From NCBI GenBank assembly GCA_965250245.1, contig OZ252296.1, forward strand, positions 4,960,001 through 5,024,000: 64,000 nt of DNA, read 5' to 3'. Within the stretch, counting starts at the first letter, position 1, and each line of letters begins with the position of its first letter. Positions 53,163 to 62,435 of the stretch are shown piece after piece. The position numbers and the translations under genes were made by a program. Under the pieces are notes generated by a model, which saw only the letters and a list, made by a program, of their open reading frames with translations, did no database searches and was not told the origin of the DNA. Source of the stretch: JABDIP01 sp965250245 (GTDB lineage: Bacteria > Pseudomonadota > Alphaproteobacteria > DSM-16000 > Inquilinaceae).

Positions 53163-54215
53163 ATGGCACAACCGGCCGATCTGACATCCCCCGGGACCCG
53201 GCCCCAAGACGACGACCCCATCCTGGTCGAGGTGACGCGCGGCCCGGTGCCGGAGAGCCGGCATCGCGGCGTAGCGGCGATCGTCGATGCCACGGGCAAC
53301 GTGCTGTCCCATTGGGGCGACTTCGAGCGGCCGGTCTATCCGCGCTCTGCGATCAAGGCATTGCAGGCGATCGCGCTGGTGGAGTCCGGGGCGGCGGACG
53401 CCTTCGACGTCAGCGACGAGGAACTGGCCCTGGCCTGCGCCTCCCATGGCGGCGAGCCGGGCCACACCGAGCGCGTCGCCGCCTGGCTGGCGCGCATCGG
53501 CTGTTCGGTGGACGATCTGGAATGCGGCCCGCAGGTGCCGACCTACGCACCGGCGGCCGAGGCGATCGTGCGGGCCGGGATGCAGCCGACGCCGCTGCAC
53601 AACAACTGCTCCGGCAAGCATACCGGCTTCCTGGCCACGGCCAGGCACCTCGGCGAGCCGACCCGGGACTACCGCCTGTTCACCCATCCGGTGCAGCAGC
53701 GCATCCTGGGCATCCTGGAGCAGATGACCGGGCAGGAGCTCGGGGACGCGCCGCGCGGGCTGGACGGCTGCTCGATCCCGACCATCGCCGTTCCCGTCGG
53801 CGCCCTGGCCCTGGCCATGGCCCGCATGGCCGATCCGAAGAACCTGCCGGAGCGGCGCATCGACGCGGTGCTGCGCATCCGCCGGGCCTGGGGCGGGCAT
53901 CCGTTCTACGTCGCCGGGACCGGCCGCTTCGACACCGCCCTGATGGAGGCGACCGGCGGCAAAGTGCTGGTGAAGACCGGCGCGGAGGGCGTCTATTGCG
54001 CCTGCCTGCCGAAACAAGGCCTGGGGATCGCGCTGAAGATCGACGATGGCGCAGGCCGCGCCGCGGAGGTGGCCATCGCCGCCCTGCTGGACCATGTCGG
54101 GGCGCTCGACGACAAGGTCCGCAAGGCGCTGTCCGAGCAGCTTCGGCCGCCGGTCCAATCACGGCGGGGCTTCGAGGCCGGCGAGATCCGGCCGGCCGAC
54201 GGGTTCCCGGAATGA
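53163..54215 (+). CDS. L-asparaginase II family protein (AnsA-type)
   Basis: 350 residues. It belongs to the asparaginase family typified by Rhizobium etli AnsA, unrelated to the E. coli enzymes: VTRGPVPESRHRGVAAIVDATG, YPRSAIKALQAIALVESGAA, CASHGGEPGHTERVAAWL, HNNCSGKHTGFLATARHL and KTGAEGVYCACLPKQGLGIALK are all family motifs. The Ser/Lys in SGKH are catalytic in the solved members. Its TGA overlaps the ATG of the methyltransferase gene (GAATGA), so they are coupled. Confidence 0.93.
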   Translation: MAQPADLTSPGTRPQDDDPILVEVTRGPVPESRHRGVAAIVDATGNVLSHWGDFERPVYPRSAIKALQAIALVESGAADAFDVSDEELALACASHGGEPGHTERVAAWLARIGCSVDDLECGPQVPTYAPAAEAIVRAGMQPTPLHNNCSGKHTGFLATARHLGEPTRDYRLFTHPVQQRILGILEQMTGQELGDAPRGLDGCSIPTIAVPVGALALAMARMADPKNLPERRIDAVLRIRRAWGGHPFYVAGTGRFDTALMEATGGKVLVKTGAEGVYCACLPKQGLGIALKIDDGAGRAAEVAIAALLDHVGALDDKVRKALSEQLRPPVQSRRGFEAGEIRPADGFPE

Positions 54216-55459
54216 GCGACCGGGTTCGCGACCAGTACGAGGCCTACCCCTACCCGGCGCGCGACCCGCGGGATGAGCTGAAGCGGCTGATCACCGGCTC
54301 CCCAAGCAATCTCGACGAGCTGAACCACTACGTCTTCGCCGGCGGGCTCGACGTCTCCGCGCCGTTCCGCGTGCTGGTGGCCGGCGGCGGCACCGGCGAC
54401 GCGCTGATCATGCTGGCGCAGAACTGCGCCGATGCCGGGGTTCCGGCGGAGTTCACCTATCTCGACCTCTCAGCGGCCTCCCGCGCCGTGGCCGAGGCGC
54501 GGGCGGAGATCCGCGGCCTGAAATCGATCCGCTTCCTGACCGGGTCGCTGCTGGAGGTCGGGTCGCTGGCGCCCGGCCCTTACGATTACATCGATTGCTG
54601 CGGCGTGCTGCACCACCTGCCCGACCCGGATGCAGGGCTGGCGGCGCTGGCCGCCCAACTGGCGCCGACCGGCGGCATGGGGCTGATGGTCTATGGCGCC
54701 TATGGCCGGACCGGCGTCTACCCGATGCAGAGCGCGCTGCGCCGGCTGGGTGGGGACATGCCGGATCGCGATCGGGTCGCGCTGGCCAGGCGGGTGCTGG
54801 CGGCGCTGCCGGAGACCAACTGGTTCCGCCGCAACCCGCTGCTGCAGGATCACAAGACCAGCGATGCCGGCCTGTACGACCTGCTGCTGCACAGCCAGGA
54901 CCGCGCCTACACCGTGCCGGAGCTGGCCGCCCTGACCGCGGGCGCCGGGCTGGCCATCACCGGGCTGGTCCAGCCGCTGCGGTACGACCCCGCCGTCTAT
55001 CTGCACGACCCGCGGGTGCGCCGGGCGATCGAGCCGCTGGCGCCGCTGGAGCGTGCCGCCCTGGCGGAGGAGGTCTCCGGGGTCGTCAAGACCCACACCT
55101 TTTACGCCGTGCCCGAGGCCCGGGCCGCGCAGGCGCGCGCGACAGCGGACCGGCCGGCGATGGTCCCGGTGCTGCGCGACCGCGACGGCCCGGAGGTGGC
55201 GCGCGGGCTGAAGCCGGGCAAGGGCATCTCGATGAAGATGCCAGGACTTTCCGGTCCGCTGCCCCTGCCGCCGCTCGCCGGCGCCATGCTGTCGCGCATC
55301 GACGGGGTCCGGTCGCTGGACGCGCTGCACCGCGACATCGCGCAGGCCGGCGGCAGCGGCCTGGCCTGGGAGGCGTTCAAGCGCCAGTTCGACCAGCTGT
55401 TCTGGACCATGAACGGCGTCGGCAAGCTGTTCCTGCGCGATCCGGGGACCGGCGCATAG
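54212..55459 (+). CDS. Class I SAM-dependent methyltransferase with C-terminal extension
   Basis: 415 residues. The opening VRDQYEAYPYPARDPRDEL is typical of a bacterial methyltransferase group. SAM site RVLVAGGGTGDALIMLAQ, then YLDLSAASRAVAEAR and YDYIDCCGVLHHLPDPDAGL. After residue 320 there is a separate domain (GPLPLPPLAGAMLSRIDG, then RSLDALHRDIA) that resembles PqqD-type or winged-helix modules. The substrate is unknown. Translationally coupled to the asparaginase. Confidence 0.88.
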   Translation: MSDRVRDQYEAYPYPARDPRDELKRLITGSPSNLDELNHYVFAGGLDVSAPFRVLVAGGGTGDALIMLAQNCADAGVPAEFTYLDLSAASRAVAEARAEIRGLKSIRFLTGSLLEVGSLAPGPYDYIDCCGVLHHLPDPDAGLAALAAQLAPTGGMGLMVYGAYGRTGVYPMQSALRRLGGDMPDRDRVALARRVLAALPETNWFRRNPLLQDHKTSDAGLYDLLLHSQDRAYTVPELAALTAGAGLAITGLVQPLRYDPAVYLHDPRVRRAIEPLAPLERAALAEEVSGVVKTHTFYAVPEARAAQARATADRPAMVPVLRDRDGPEVARGLKPGKGISMKMPGLSGPLPLPPLAGAMLSRIDGVRSLDALHRDIAQAGGSGLAWEAFKRQFDQLFWTMNGVGKLFLRDPGTGA

Positions 55460-55586
55460 CGAGCGCCAGCACAGCGTCCTCTCCCTCCCCAACGGCCTTG
55501 CACCAGCAATCCCAGTGCCTTAGGCTATCAGTTGAATTTTATCTGTATTTTACCCGCACAGTCTTCGCCACTCCGGAGAGCCGCCC

Positions 55587-56261
55587 ATGGCCGTAGTCTA
55601 TCTGACGTTCGACGACGGGCCGCTGGGCGGCACCGACGACGTCATCGCGGTGCTGAACAATAAGCGGGTCAAGGGCACGCTGTTCCTGGTGGGCGACCAT
55701 GTGTCGAGCGACTGGCGGCGGGGGCTGCTCGACGCCGCCCATAGCAGCGAGTTCATCGAGGTCGCCAATCACAGCTCCACCCATGCCGGCGGCGAGTATC
55801 GCGACTATTACGGCAATCCACGCGGCGTGCTGGAGGGCTTCCAGAGGGCCACCGGGACCCTGCGCATCACCCAACGGCCGATCCCGGCGCGGCTGCCCGG
55901 CCGCAACACCTGGCGGGTCGGCAGCATCGTGCACAACGACCCGACCAATGGCGGCGACAGCGGCGGCGCGGCCGACCTGCTGGCCGGGGCCGGATACCGG
56001 GTCTATGGCTGGGACGTGGAATGGCAGGCGTCCCGAGGCCGGCCTGTGGGCACGGCCGACACCGTGGTGCAGCGCATCGACCGGATGGCCGCCGCCGGGT
56101 CGGTGAAGAAGGCCGGCCATGTGGTGCTGCTGGCCCACGACGTGCAGTTCCGCGCCTCCAACCACGATCGCGGCAAGCTGGAGCGGCTGATCGACCTGCT
56201 GCGGGCCGCCGGGCACAGCTTTGCCTTTATTTCCGACTTTGATGGCACTCCGGGCGGCTGA
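55587..56261 (+). CDS. Polysaccharide deacetylase (NodB-like)
   Basis: 224 residues. The NodB motifs are VVYLTFDDGPLGGTDD (catalytic base and metal Asp), VANHSSTHAGG (HxxxH metal His), RLPGRNTWRVG (motif 3) and YGWDVEWQ (motif 4), with a late His in LLAHDVQF. It removes N- or O-acetyl groups from polysaccharides. No signal peptide is seen, unusual for the family, so it may act in the cytosol or the start may be incomplete. Confidence 0.9.
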   Translation: MAVVYLTFDDGPLGGTDDVIAVLNNKRVKGTLFLVGDHVSSDWRRGLLDAAHSSEFIEVANHSSTHAGGEYRDYYGNPRGVLEGFQRATGTLRITQRPIPARLPGRNTWRVGSIVHNDPTNGGDSGGAADLLAGAGYRVYGWDVEWQASRGRPVGTADTVVQRIDRMAAAGSVKKAGHVVLLAHDVQFRASNHDRGKLERLIDLLRAAGHSFAFISDFDGTPGG

Positions 56262-56293
56262 CCGGCCGCACGGCAGATCAAGACCGGAGTCCC

Positions 56294-57103
56294 ATGGCGG
56301 CAAGGCTGGCAACGGCAGCGGTTCTTGCGGCGCTGGTCGCCGCGCCCACGGCGATGGCGGAGACCTGCGTGCCACCGCCGGACCGCTTCGACTATGCCGG
56401 CTATTTCCCTGAGGTCGAACTCGTCGCCTCGGAGATCGCGACGCTTCCCGGCAATACGATCATCCTGGGCGGCCAGTATCACGATGGGGCACAGACCGTG
56501 CACCCGGCCCTCCTGGTCAAGGGCGAGACCGACAGCGATTGGACGGAGATACCGCTCGCCTTTGCCGGTGCGGCGATTGGGCATCTCACGACGATCGGAA
56601 CGGACTCCGCTTGGGCGGTCGTGGAATTCCGTGTGGAGGGGCTGCAACTCGCCCAGGCGATCTTGCGCAGCCGCGATGGCGGCCGGACCTGGTGCGCTCT
56701 GTCGCTGAGGGGGATGACGACCCTAAGTGCCACGGAGTCGCTGCGGTTCTTCGACCGCGACCACGGCCTTATCGTCTTCAGCGACGCGCCGTTCGGTCAG
56801 GAATGGGCGGCCTACCAGACGTCCGATGGCGGCGACAGCTGGGAGCCCGTGTGGGACACCAACCCGGCGCCGCCGGCATCCGTCGAATCCGATTTCGCCT
56901 ATCCGCAAGACCCGCCACCACCGCACGCGCCGACATGGCGGCGGGATGCGGACCTGAACCGGATTTCCGGGCTGCTACGGGTGAGGACCGAAATCCTGAG
57001 CGTGGTGATCGAGCGGCTCGATTTCGCGCAAGGCCCCGACTGGGTCGAGGTCGAGCGACTGGAGCGCTACCAGCCGACCGCGGATCTCGCGGCCGGCCGG
57101 TAG
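56294..57103 (+). CDS. Exported protein with BNR/Asp-box repeats
   Basis: 269 residues. A signal peptide (LATAAVLAALVAAPTAMAE) precedes a beta-propeller-like domain with two Asp-boxes: RSRDGGRTW and QTSDGGDSWEPVW. The repeats resemble those of sialidase-like and photosystem-assembly proteins; no catalytic set is visible. Probably a periplasmic binding or assembly protein. It lies 32 bases after the deacetylase, so they may be cotranscribed. Confidence 0.8.
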   Translation: MAARLATAAVLAALVAAPTAMAETCVPPPDRFDYAGYFPEVELVASEIATLPGNTIILGGQYHDGAQTVHPALLVKGETDSDWTEIPLAFAGAAIGHLTTIGTDSAWAVVEFRVEGLQLAQAILRSRDGGRTWCALSLRGMTTLSATESLRFFDRDHGLIVFSDAPFGQEWAAYQTSDGGDSWEPVWDTNPAPPASVESDFAYPQDPPPPHAPTWRRDADLNRISGLLRVRTEILSVVIERLDFAQGPDWVEVERLERYQPTADLAAGR

Positions 57104-57111
57104 TTGAGGTC

Positions 57112-57333
57112 TCAGACCCGCCAGAAGGGCTTGGCGGTCTCGATGTCGCGGGTGCGGCCGTCGATCCCGATGTCGCGGAGCTGATGCGCGTCCATCCGGG
57201 CGAGCTGCCGCCGGCTGCGGGCGCGGAACTGCCAGTCCCAGACGACGGCCAGCGCGCGGTTGGCCAGGAAGAGGACGGAGTTGGCCAGGTCCGGTGCGGC
57301 GTGGCCACGGGTCGAGTTGTGCAGTCCAGCCAT
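57112..57333 (-). CDS. DUF1127 family small protein
   Basis: 73 residues. The C-terminal DUF1127 domain reads RARSRRQLARMDAHQLRDIGID, the conserved Arg-rich motif. Small DUF1127 proteins in alphaproteobacteria bind RNA and affect carbon and phosphate metabolism. It is divergent from the GcvA-type LysR gene, with 158 bases between, a usual arrangement suggesting that LysR controls it. The first Met at 57333 has AAGG eight bases upstream. Confidence 0.92.
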   Translation of the reverse strand: MAGLHNSTRGHAAPDLANSVLFLANRALAVVWDWQFRARSRRQLARMDAHQLRDIGIDGRTRDIETAKPFWRV

Positions 57334-57491
57334 ATTCGTATACCTTATCTCTATGACAGCCGTTCCACGGGCCGTCGGGTTGCGATAACTGTATGATGTA
57401 TTTGATAAGATCGTGGTTTCGTCGGCCATTCTCAATGGATCATTTCTCATGCCCGACATTAGAAATTCTCATTCCGAGGGACTGATCTGAC

Positions 57492-58385
57492 ATGGCGCGG
57501 CTGCCGACCCTGAACGCGCTGAGGGCCTTCGAGGCGGCCGGGCGGCACCTGTCCTTCACCCGGGCGGCGGAGGAGCTGCACGTCACCCAGGCGGCGATCA
57601 GCCACCAGATCAAGTCGCTGGAGGAGCAGCTCGGCATCCGCATGTTCCGGCGCGGCCCGCGCGGCCTGTTGCTGACCGATGCCGGCCAGGCCTACCTGCC
57701 GGAAGTGCGCGAGGCCTTCCAGAAGCTGACCGCGGCGACGGACCGGCTGCTGGAGGATGACGCGCGCGGCGCCATCACGGTCAGCGTACTGCCCTCCTTC
57801 GCGGCGCGCTGGCTGGTGCCGCGCCTGTCCCGGTTCCGCGAGGACCATCCGGACATCGAGGTGCGGGTCTCCGCCGATGACCGGCTCGCGGATTTCGACC
57901 GCGACGATGTGGACGTGGCGATCCGCTACGGCCGCGGCGACTATCCCGGCCTGCACGCCGACCGCTTCCTGACCGAGGAGCTGTTCCCGGTCTGCAGCCC
58001 GGCGCTGTTGCAGCGGCTGCCGCTGGACCGGCCCGAACAGCTTGGCGACCACACCCTGCTGCATGACGACATGCGCATGGACTGGTCGATGTGGCTGCTG
58101 GCCGCCGGCGTGGAAGGGGTCGACCCGCGCCGCGGCCCGTCCTTCAATGATTCCAGCATGGTGTTGCAGGCCGCCGTCGACGGCCAGGGCGTGGCGCTGG
58201 GCCGCAGCGCCCTGGCGCTGGACGACCTGGCGGCCGGCCGGCTGGTCCGGCCCTTCGATTTCGCCCTGCCGGCGGAATACGCCTATTACATCCTGTGCCC
58301 GGAACGCACCGCCAACCGGCCGAACATCAAGACCTTCCGCGAATGGCTGCTGGCCCAGTCGGCGCCGGACGACAACGACGGCTGA
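57492..58385 (+). CDS. LysR-family regulator, GcvA-type
   Basis: 297 residues. N-terminal HTH (LPTLNALRAFEAAGRHLSFT then TQAAISHQIKSLEEQLGI) and the GcvA-like effector domain (ITVSVLPSFAARWLVPRLSR, VDVAIRYGRGDYPGL). GcvA-type regulators often sense glycine or other amino acids. It is divergent from the DUF1127 gene; the AT-rich space between (57334-57491) should carry the operator. Confidence 0.93.
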   Translation: MARLPTLNALRAFEAAGRHLSFTRAAEELHVTQAAISHQIKSLEEQLGIRMFRRGPRGLLLTDAGQAYLPEVREAFQKLTAATDRLLEDDARGAITVSVLPSFAARWLVPRLSRFREDHPDIEVRVSADDRLADFDRDDVDVAIRYGRGDYPGLHADRFLTEELFPVCSPALLQRLPLDRPEQLGDHTLLHDDMRMDWSMWLLAAGVEGVDPRRGPSFNDSSMVLQAAVDGQGVALGRSALALDDLAAGRLVRPFDFALPAEYAYYILCPERTANRPNIKTFREWLLAQSAPDDNDG

Positions 58386-58462
58386 AGGACGCTAGCGGTC
58401 GCCGGCCGCGTCCGGCCGGGGTATCGTCGCCATCGCCACCCTGTCGCCGAGGAGTCGATGCG

Positions 58463-59839
58463 ATGACCATGGCCGCCGCGGGCCCGACGCTGCGGACCGC
58501 CGCCGGAAGCGGTCCGTCCGGGCTGGATACCACCTTCCGCGACGAAGAGCTGGAGGGCCTCCGGCTTGCCACGCGCGGCCGCGTCATCTCGCTCTCGGTC
58601 GTGGCCGTGCTGCTGTTCCTGCTCGCCCCGCCGCCGGAGGTCTTCTACTACCACGGCGCCCTGGTGCTGTTCGTGGCGATCGGTCTCGCCGACTACCGGG
58701 TGGCGCGCACGTCCTGGGGCCGGCCCTGGCATCGGTTCGTCTTCATCGCGCTCGACTTCGCGCTGATGACCTTCATCTTCGTGGTGCCGAACCCGCTCGA
58801 TGTCCTGCCATCGGCGCCGCAGATGCAGCTGCGGCCCGGCAACTCCATCTATTTCTTCATGATCCTCGCGGGCTATGCGTTCAGCTTCAACCCGCGCCTG
58901 ATGATCTGGGCGGGGCTTGCCGCCGCCAGCTGCTGGATCGTCGGCACCCTGTCGATCATCCTGCGGCCGGACACGCTGACCTGGTTCGACGCCACGCTGT
59001 CGGAGATCGTCGGCAACCCGGAGGAGTCGCTGGCCGAATATCTCGATCCCCGCTTCGTCGACGTGAATGTCGTCATCCAGGAAGTGGCCGTCATGCTGAT
59101 CGTCGCCGGCATCCTGGCCGGCGTCGCGGCGCGGTCGCGGCGGCTGGTCCGCCGCCAGGTCTCCGCGGCCCGGGAGCGGGCCAATCTGGCGCGCTATTTC
59201 TCGCCCAACATGGTCGACCAGCTGGCCCGGTCCGACCAGCCGCTGGGCGATGTGCGGGCCCAGCCCGTGGCGGTGCTGTTCGCCGACATCGTCGGGTTCA
59301 CCCGGTTGTCGGAATCGATGACGCCGGAGGCGGTGATCGCGCTGCTGCGCGGCTGCCACGGTCGGCTGAGCCGCGCCGTGTTCCGCCACAACGGCACCAT
59401 CGACAAATATATCGGCGACGCCATCATGGCGACGTTCGGAACGCCGCGCGCCGGGCCCTCCGACGCCAGCGACGCGCTGGCCTGCGCCCGCGACATGGCC
59501 GAGACGATCGCCGAGTGGAACCGGGAGCGCGCCTCGTCCGGCGAGCCGCCGATCGCGCTGGGCATCGGACTGCACTACGGAGCGGCGGTGCTGGGCGATA
59601 TCGGCGGCGAGGGTCGCCTGGAATACACCGTCGTCGGTGACGCGGTGAACGTGGCCAGCCGACTGGAGGCGCTGACCCGCAGCCTGGACGCCGCCATCAT
59701 CGCCAGCGACCCGCTGGCCCAGCGGGTACACGAGGAAACCGGCGACGCGCCGCTGGAAGGCTTCGTCGCCGGCTCCCCGCAAGCCCTGCGCAACCGCATC
59801 GAACCCATGGGCGTCTGGATGCTGCCGGTGCAGGGCTGA
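58463..59839 (+). CDS. Membrane adenylate cyclase, class III
   Basis: 458 residues. About five or six N-terminal spans (from VISLSVVAVLLFLLAPPPEV to VIQEVAVMLIVAGILAGVA) precede a cytosolic class III cyclase domain. Both metal Asp are present (LFADIVGF and KYIGDAIMATFG). The Lys of DKYIG and Asp of VVGDAVNVASRLE match adenylate rather than guanylate specificity, and the transition-state Asn and Arg are in NVASRLE. The signal sensed by the membrane part is unknown. GGAG nine bases before the ATG. Confidence 0.92.
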   Translation: MTMAAAGPTLRTAAGSGPSGLDTTFRDEELEGLRLATRGRVISLSVVAVLLFLLAPPPEVFYYHGALVLFVAIGLADYRVARTSWGRPWHRFVFIALDFALMTFIFVVPNPLDVLPSAPQMQLRPGNSIYFFMILAGYAFSFNPRLMIWAGLAAASCWIVGTLSIILRPDTLTWFDATLSEIVGNPEESLAEYLDPRFVDVNVVIQEVAVMLIVAGILAGVAARSRRLVRRQVSAARERANLARYFSPNMVDQLARSDQPLGDVRAQPVAVLFADIVGFTRLSESMTPEAVIALLRGCHGRLSRAVFRHNGTIDKYIGDAIMATFGTPRAGPSDASDALACARDMAETIAEWNRERASSGEPPIALGIGLHYGAAVLGDIGGEGRLEYTVVGDAVNVASRLEALTRSLDAAIIASDPLAQRVHEETGDAPLEGFVAGSPQALRNRIEPMGVWMLPVQG

Positions 59840-59860
59840 ATTCTGGATTGCGTTGATTTG

Positions 59861-60008
59861 CCCCTCTCCCCTTGCGGGAGAGGGAGGGACCCGACGCGAA
59901 GCGTTGGGAGGGTGAGGGGTCTAACGAACAATCATGTGCGCGGCGGACGCCGCGCGACCCCTCACCCGGATCGCGACGCGATCCGACCTCTCCCGCAAGG
60001 GGAGAGGT
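59861..60008. repeat. CCCTCACCCGG/CCCTCTCCC palindromic repeat pair
   Basis: CCCCTCTCCCCTTGCGGGAG at 59861 and its inverse ending 60008, with GGGTGAGGGGT and ACCCCTCACCC arms between. It lies between the convergent cyclase and DHA2-exporter genes and may act as a shared terminator. Confidence 0.85.
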
Positions 60009-60027
60009 GCTGATTGCCCTGACTTCA

Positions 60028-61605
60028 CTAGTCCGCGCGCTTGCGTTCGATCGCGGCGGCGGCGATGACGGCGCTGAGCAGGGACAGCACGGCGGCGGTG
60101 ATCATGGCGAGGCGGAAGCCGTCGACGAAGGAGTCGTCGATGGCGCGGACGAGGGCGTCGCGGACCGCCATGTCCAGTCCGGCCGGCGGTTCGGCGCCCG
60201 CAAGGTTGATGCGCTGGGCGTCGAATTCCGACCGTGCAGCGGCCGGGATCGGAATCTCCGAAAGGCGGTCATCCAGCCCGGCGTTGAAGCTGCCGGCGAC
60301 GAGGATGCCCATCACCGCGATGGCGAGCAGGCCGGCGATGCGGGAGACCGCGTTGTTGATCGCCGAGGCGATGCCGGCGCGGCGGGTCTCCACCGCCCCC
60401 ATCACCACCGTCGTCAGCGGCGCCACGCTGACCGCCATGCCGAAGCCCAGCACGGTGATCGCCGGGAAGAAGGTGGTCCAGTAGCTGCCATCGGTGCCGG
60501 GCAGGGTGAACAGGGCGAAGCCGGCGGCGGCGATCGCGGGGCCGATGATCAGCGGCAGCCGGCCGCCATGCCGGCTGACCAAATCGCCGGACCAGCGCGA
60601 CAGGGTCGACACGATCAGGATCAGCGGCAACATCGCCGCACCGGCGGCGGCGCTGGAATAGCCATGCACCTGCACCAGGTTGAACGGCAGGAAGAACAGC
60701 GCCCCGCTGAGCGCCGCGTAGAGCAGCAGGGTGATCAAATTGGCGCCGCTGAAGCTGCGCGACTGGAACAGGTCGAGCGGCATCATCGGCGCCGCGCTGC
60801 GCGCCTGCACCGCCACGAACCCGGCCAGCGCGGCGGCCCCCGCCACCAGGGTCAACAAGACGACCGGCGCGGTAAACCCGACGAGGCCCGCTTCAATCAG
60901 ACCGTAGATCACGAGGCCAAGCCCGACCGTGCAGAGCAGCGCGCCCGGCCAGTCGAGCGTCGCCGGCGCCGACTCGTCGCGGCTCTCCGGCACCCGGGCA
61001 TAGAGGATCCAGACCACGGCGATGGCCGGCGGCACGTTGATGAAGAAGATCCAGCGCCACGAGACGGCGTCCACCAGCCAGCCGCCTAGGACCGGCCCGA
61101 AGGCCATGGCCAGCGCCGTCGCCGCCGACCAGATGCCGAAGGCGCGGCCGCGCTGCTCCTCGCTGAAGGTGGCGCTGATCATCGACAGGCTGCCCGGCAC
61201 CAGCATGGCGCCGCCGATGCCCTGGGCGGCCCGGGCGATGATCAACTGGCCGGCATCCGGCGCCAACCCGCACCAGACCGAGGTCACCGCGAACACGACG
61301 GTGCCGATGGCGAACAGCCGGCGGCGCCCGTAGCGGTCGCCGAGCGCGCCGCCGACCAGGATCAGCGAGGCCAGCAGCAGCATGTAGGACTCGACCACCC
61401 ATTGCAGCTCGGCGACACCGGCGCCCAGCTCCCGCTGCAATGCCGGCAGCGCCACATTGACCACCGTGCCGTCGATGAAGGCCATGCTGGAGCCGGTGAC
61501 CGAGGCCGCCAGCACCCAACGCCCGGTAATCGCGGCACAGGGCGGCGGGCAGGGCGCCGACTGGATGATCGCGTCTTCGCAGGGCGGATTGGAAATATGC
61601 GACAT
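60028..61605 (-). CDS. MFS exporter of the DHA2 (EmrB/QacA) family
   Basis: 525 residues, 14 spans. SSMAFIDGTVVNVALPALQRELGAG is the DHA2 opening (motif D1), GGALGDRYGRRRLFAIG is motif A, and PGSLSMISATFSEEQRGRAFGIWSA is motif C-like. It exports drugs or metabolites with proton antiport. It is the last gene of an operon with an aminotransferase and a GNAT enzyme, which suggests that the export substrate is an amino acid-like compound. Confidence 0.93.
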   Translation of the reverse strand: MSHISNPPCEDAIIQSAPCPPPCAAITGRWVLAASVTGSSMAFIDGTVVNVALPALQRELGAGVAELQWVVESYMLLLASLILVGGALGDRYGRRRLFAIGTVVFAVTSVWCGLAPDAGQLIIARAAQGIGGAMLVPGSLSMISATFSEEQRGRAFGIWSAATALAMAFGPVLGGWLVDAVSWRWIFFINVPPAIAVVWILYARVPESRDESAPATLDWPGALLCTVGLGLVIYGLIEAGLVGFTAPVVLLTLVAGAAALAGFVAVQARSAAPMMPLDLFQSRSFSGANLITLLLYAALSGALFFLPFNLVQVHGYSSAAAGAAMLPLILIVSTLSRWSGDLVSRHGGRLPLIIGPAIAAAGFALFTLPGTDGSYWTTFFPAITVLGFGMAVSVAPLTTVVMGAVETRRAGIASAINNAVSRIAGLLAIAVMGILVAGSFNAGLDDRLSEIPIPAAARSEFDAQRINLAGAEPPAGLDMAVRDALVRAIDDSFVDGFRLAMITAAVLSLLSAVIAAAAIERKRAD

Positions 61606-61617
61606 CGCTGCGGTCCC

Positions 61618-62430
61618 TCAAGCGCCCTTGCGGCGGCGGCCGTAATTGAGCTGGGTGCCGATCCGCCGGAAGCCAAGGGCGCCGTATAGGCCCTCGGCGA
61701 TTTCATCATCGGCGGACAGCCAGGCCGGCGCGCCGGTGTGCTCGAAATACCCGTCCAGCAGCCGGCCGCACAAATCGGCGGCGTAGCCGTGGCGGCGATA
61801 GGCGGGCAGGGTGCCGACGCCGGCCAGCTCCGCGGCACCGCCGCCGATCATCAGTACCGCGCCGCAGCAGGCCTTGCCGCCGACCTCGCCGATCGCCGCG
61901 ATCATGCTGCCATCCGCAAGTCCGGATTCCAGGATCGGCCGCCAGCCGGTCGGGCCGGAATCGATGCGGACCCCGAAGGCGTCGCCCTGGACCGCCATGA
62001 ACCGCTCCACCGCGACCGTATTGCCGGACTCGACCAGCATCATCTCCAGCCCGGTGCGGCGCGGCGCCCGGAAGGCGTCGGGTGCGGCCACCATCACCGG
62101 CGCGCTCTTGTCCCGGCCGATGGCGGCCATGTCCAGCGCGGCCGGCAGGTTCGGGAACAGCTCGGCGAAGAACTCCAGCCGTAGGCGCCGATCCTGCTCG
62201 GAGAAATGCTGCGAAAGCCGCGCCAGGGGCTCGGTCCAGCCGGTGGCCGGCCGCCCGTCGGCGTCCCGCGGCGGCGGCCTCGGCACGGCGAAGCTCATGA
62301 AATAGTCGCGGCTGCCCGGCGACAGGAAGGCCTCGAAATCGCTTACGGTGCTGGCGCTGCGACCACGGCGGCCGACGGCGATGACATTCCCCGCCATGCG
62401 GCCGAGCAGGCCAAGGTCGACCGCCGCCAT
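61618..62430 (-). CDS. GNAT family N-acetyltransferase
   Basis: 270 residues. The C-terminal GNAT domain has ELAGVGTLPAYRRHGYAADLCGRLLD (acetyl-CoA loop RRHGYA) and AEGLYGALGFRRIG (motif B). The N-terminal half (about 140 residues) is divergent and may be a degenerate second GNAT fold. It starts 6 bases after the aminotransferase stop and ends 12 bases before the exporter start, so the three form an operon. Acceptor unknown. Confidence 0.88.
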   Translation of the reverse strand: MAAVDLGLLGRMAGNVIAVGRRGRSASTVSDFEAFLSPGSRDYFMSFAVPRPPPRDADGRPATGWTEPLARLSQHFSEQDRRLRLEFFAELFPNLPAALDMAAIGRDKSAPVMVAAPDAFRAPRRTGLEMMLVESGNTVAVERFMAVQGDAFGVRIDSGPTGWRPILESGLADGSMIAAIGEVGGKACCGAVLMIGGGAAELAGVGTLPAYRRHGYAADLCGRLLDGYFEHTGAPAWLSADDEIAEGLYGALGFRRIGTQLNYGRRRKGA

Positions 62431-62435
62431 GGCCC

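Noticed and set aside
53075..53164. SpoU methylase starting at 53164 and overlapping the asparaginase start codon
   Set aside because: A TTG at 53074 with a strong ribosome site fits the start of the conserved fold; the extra 30 residues look non-coding.
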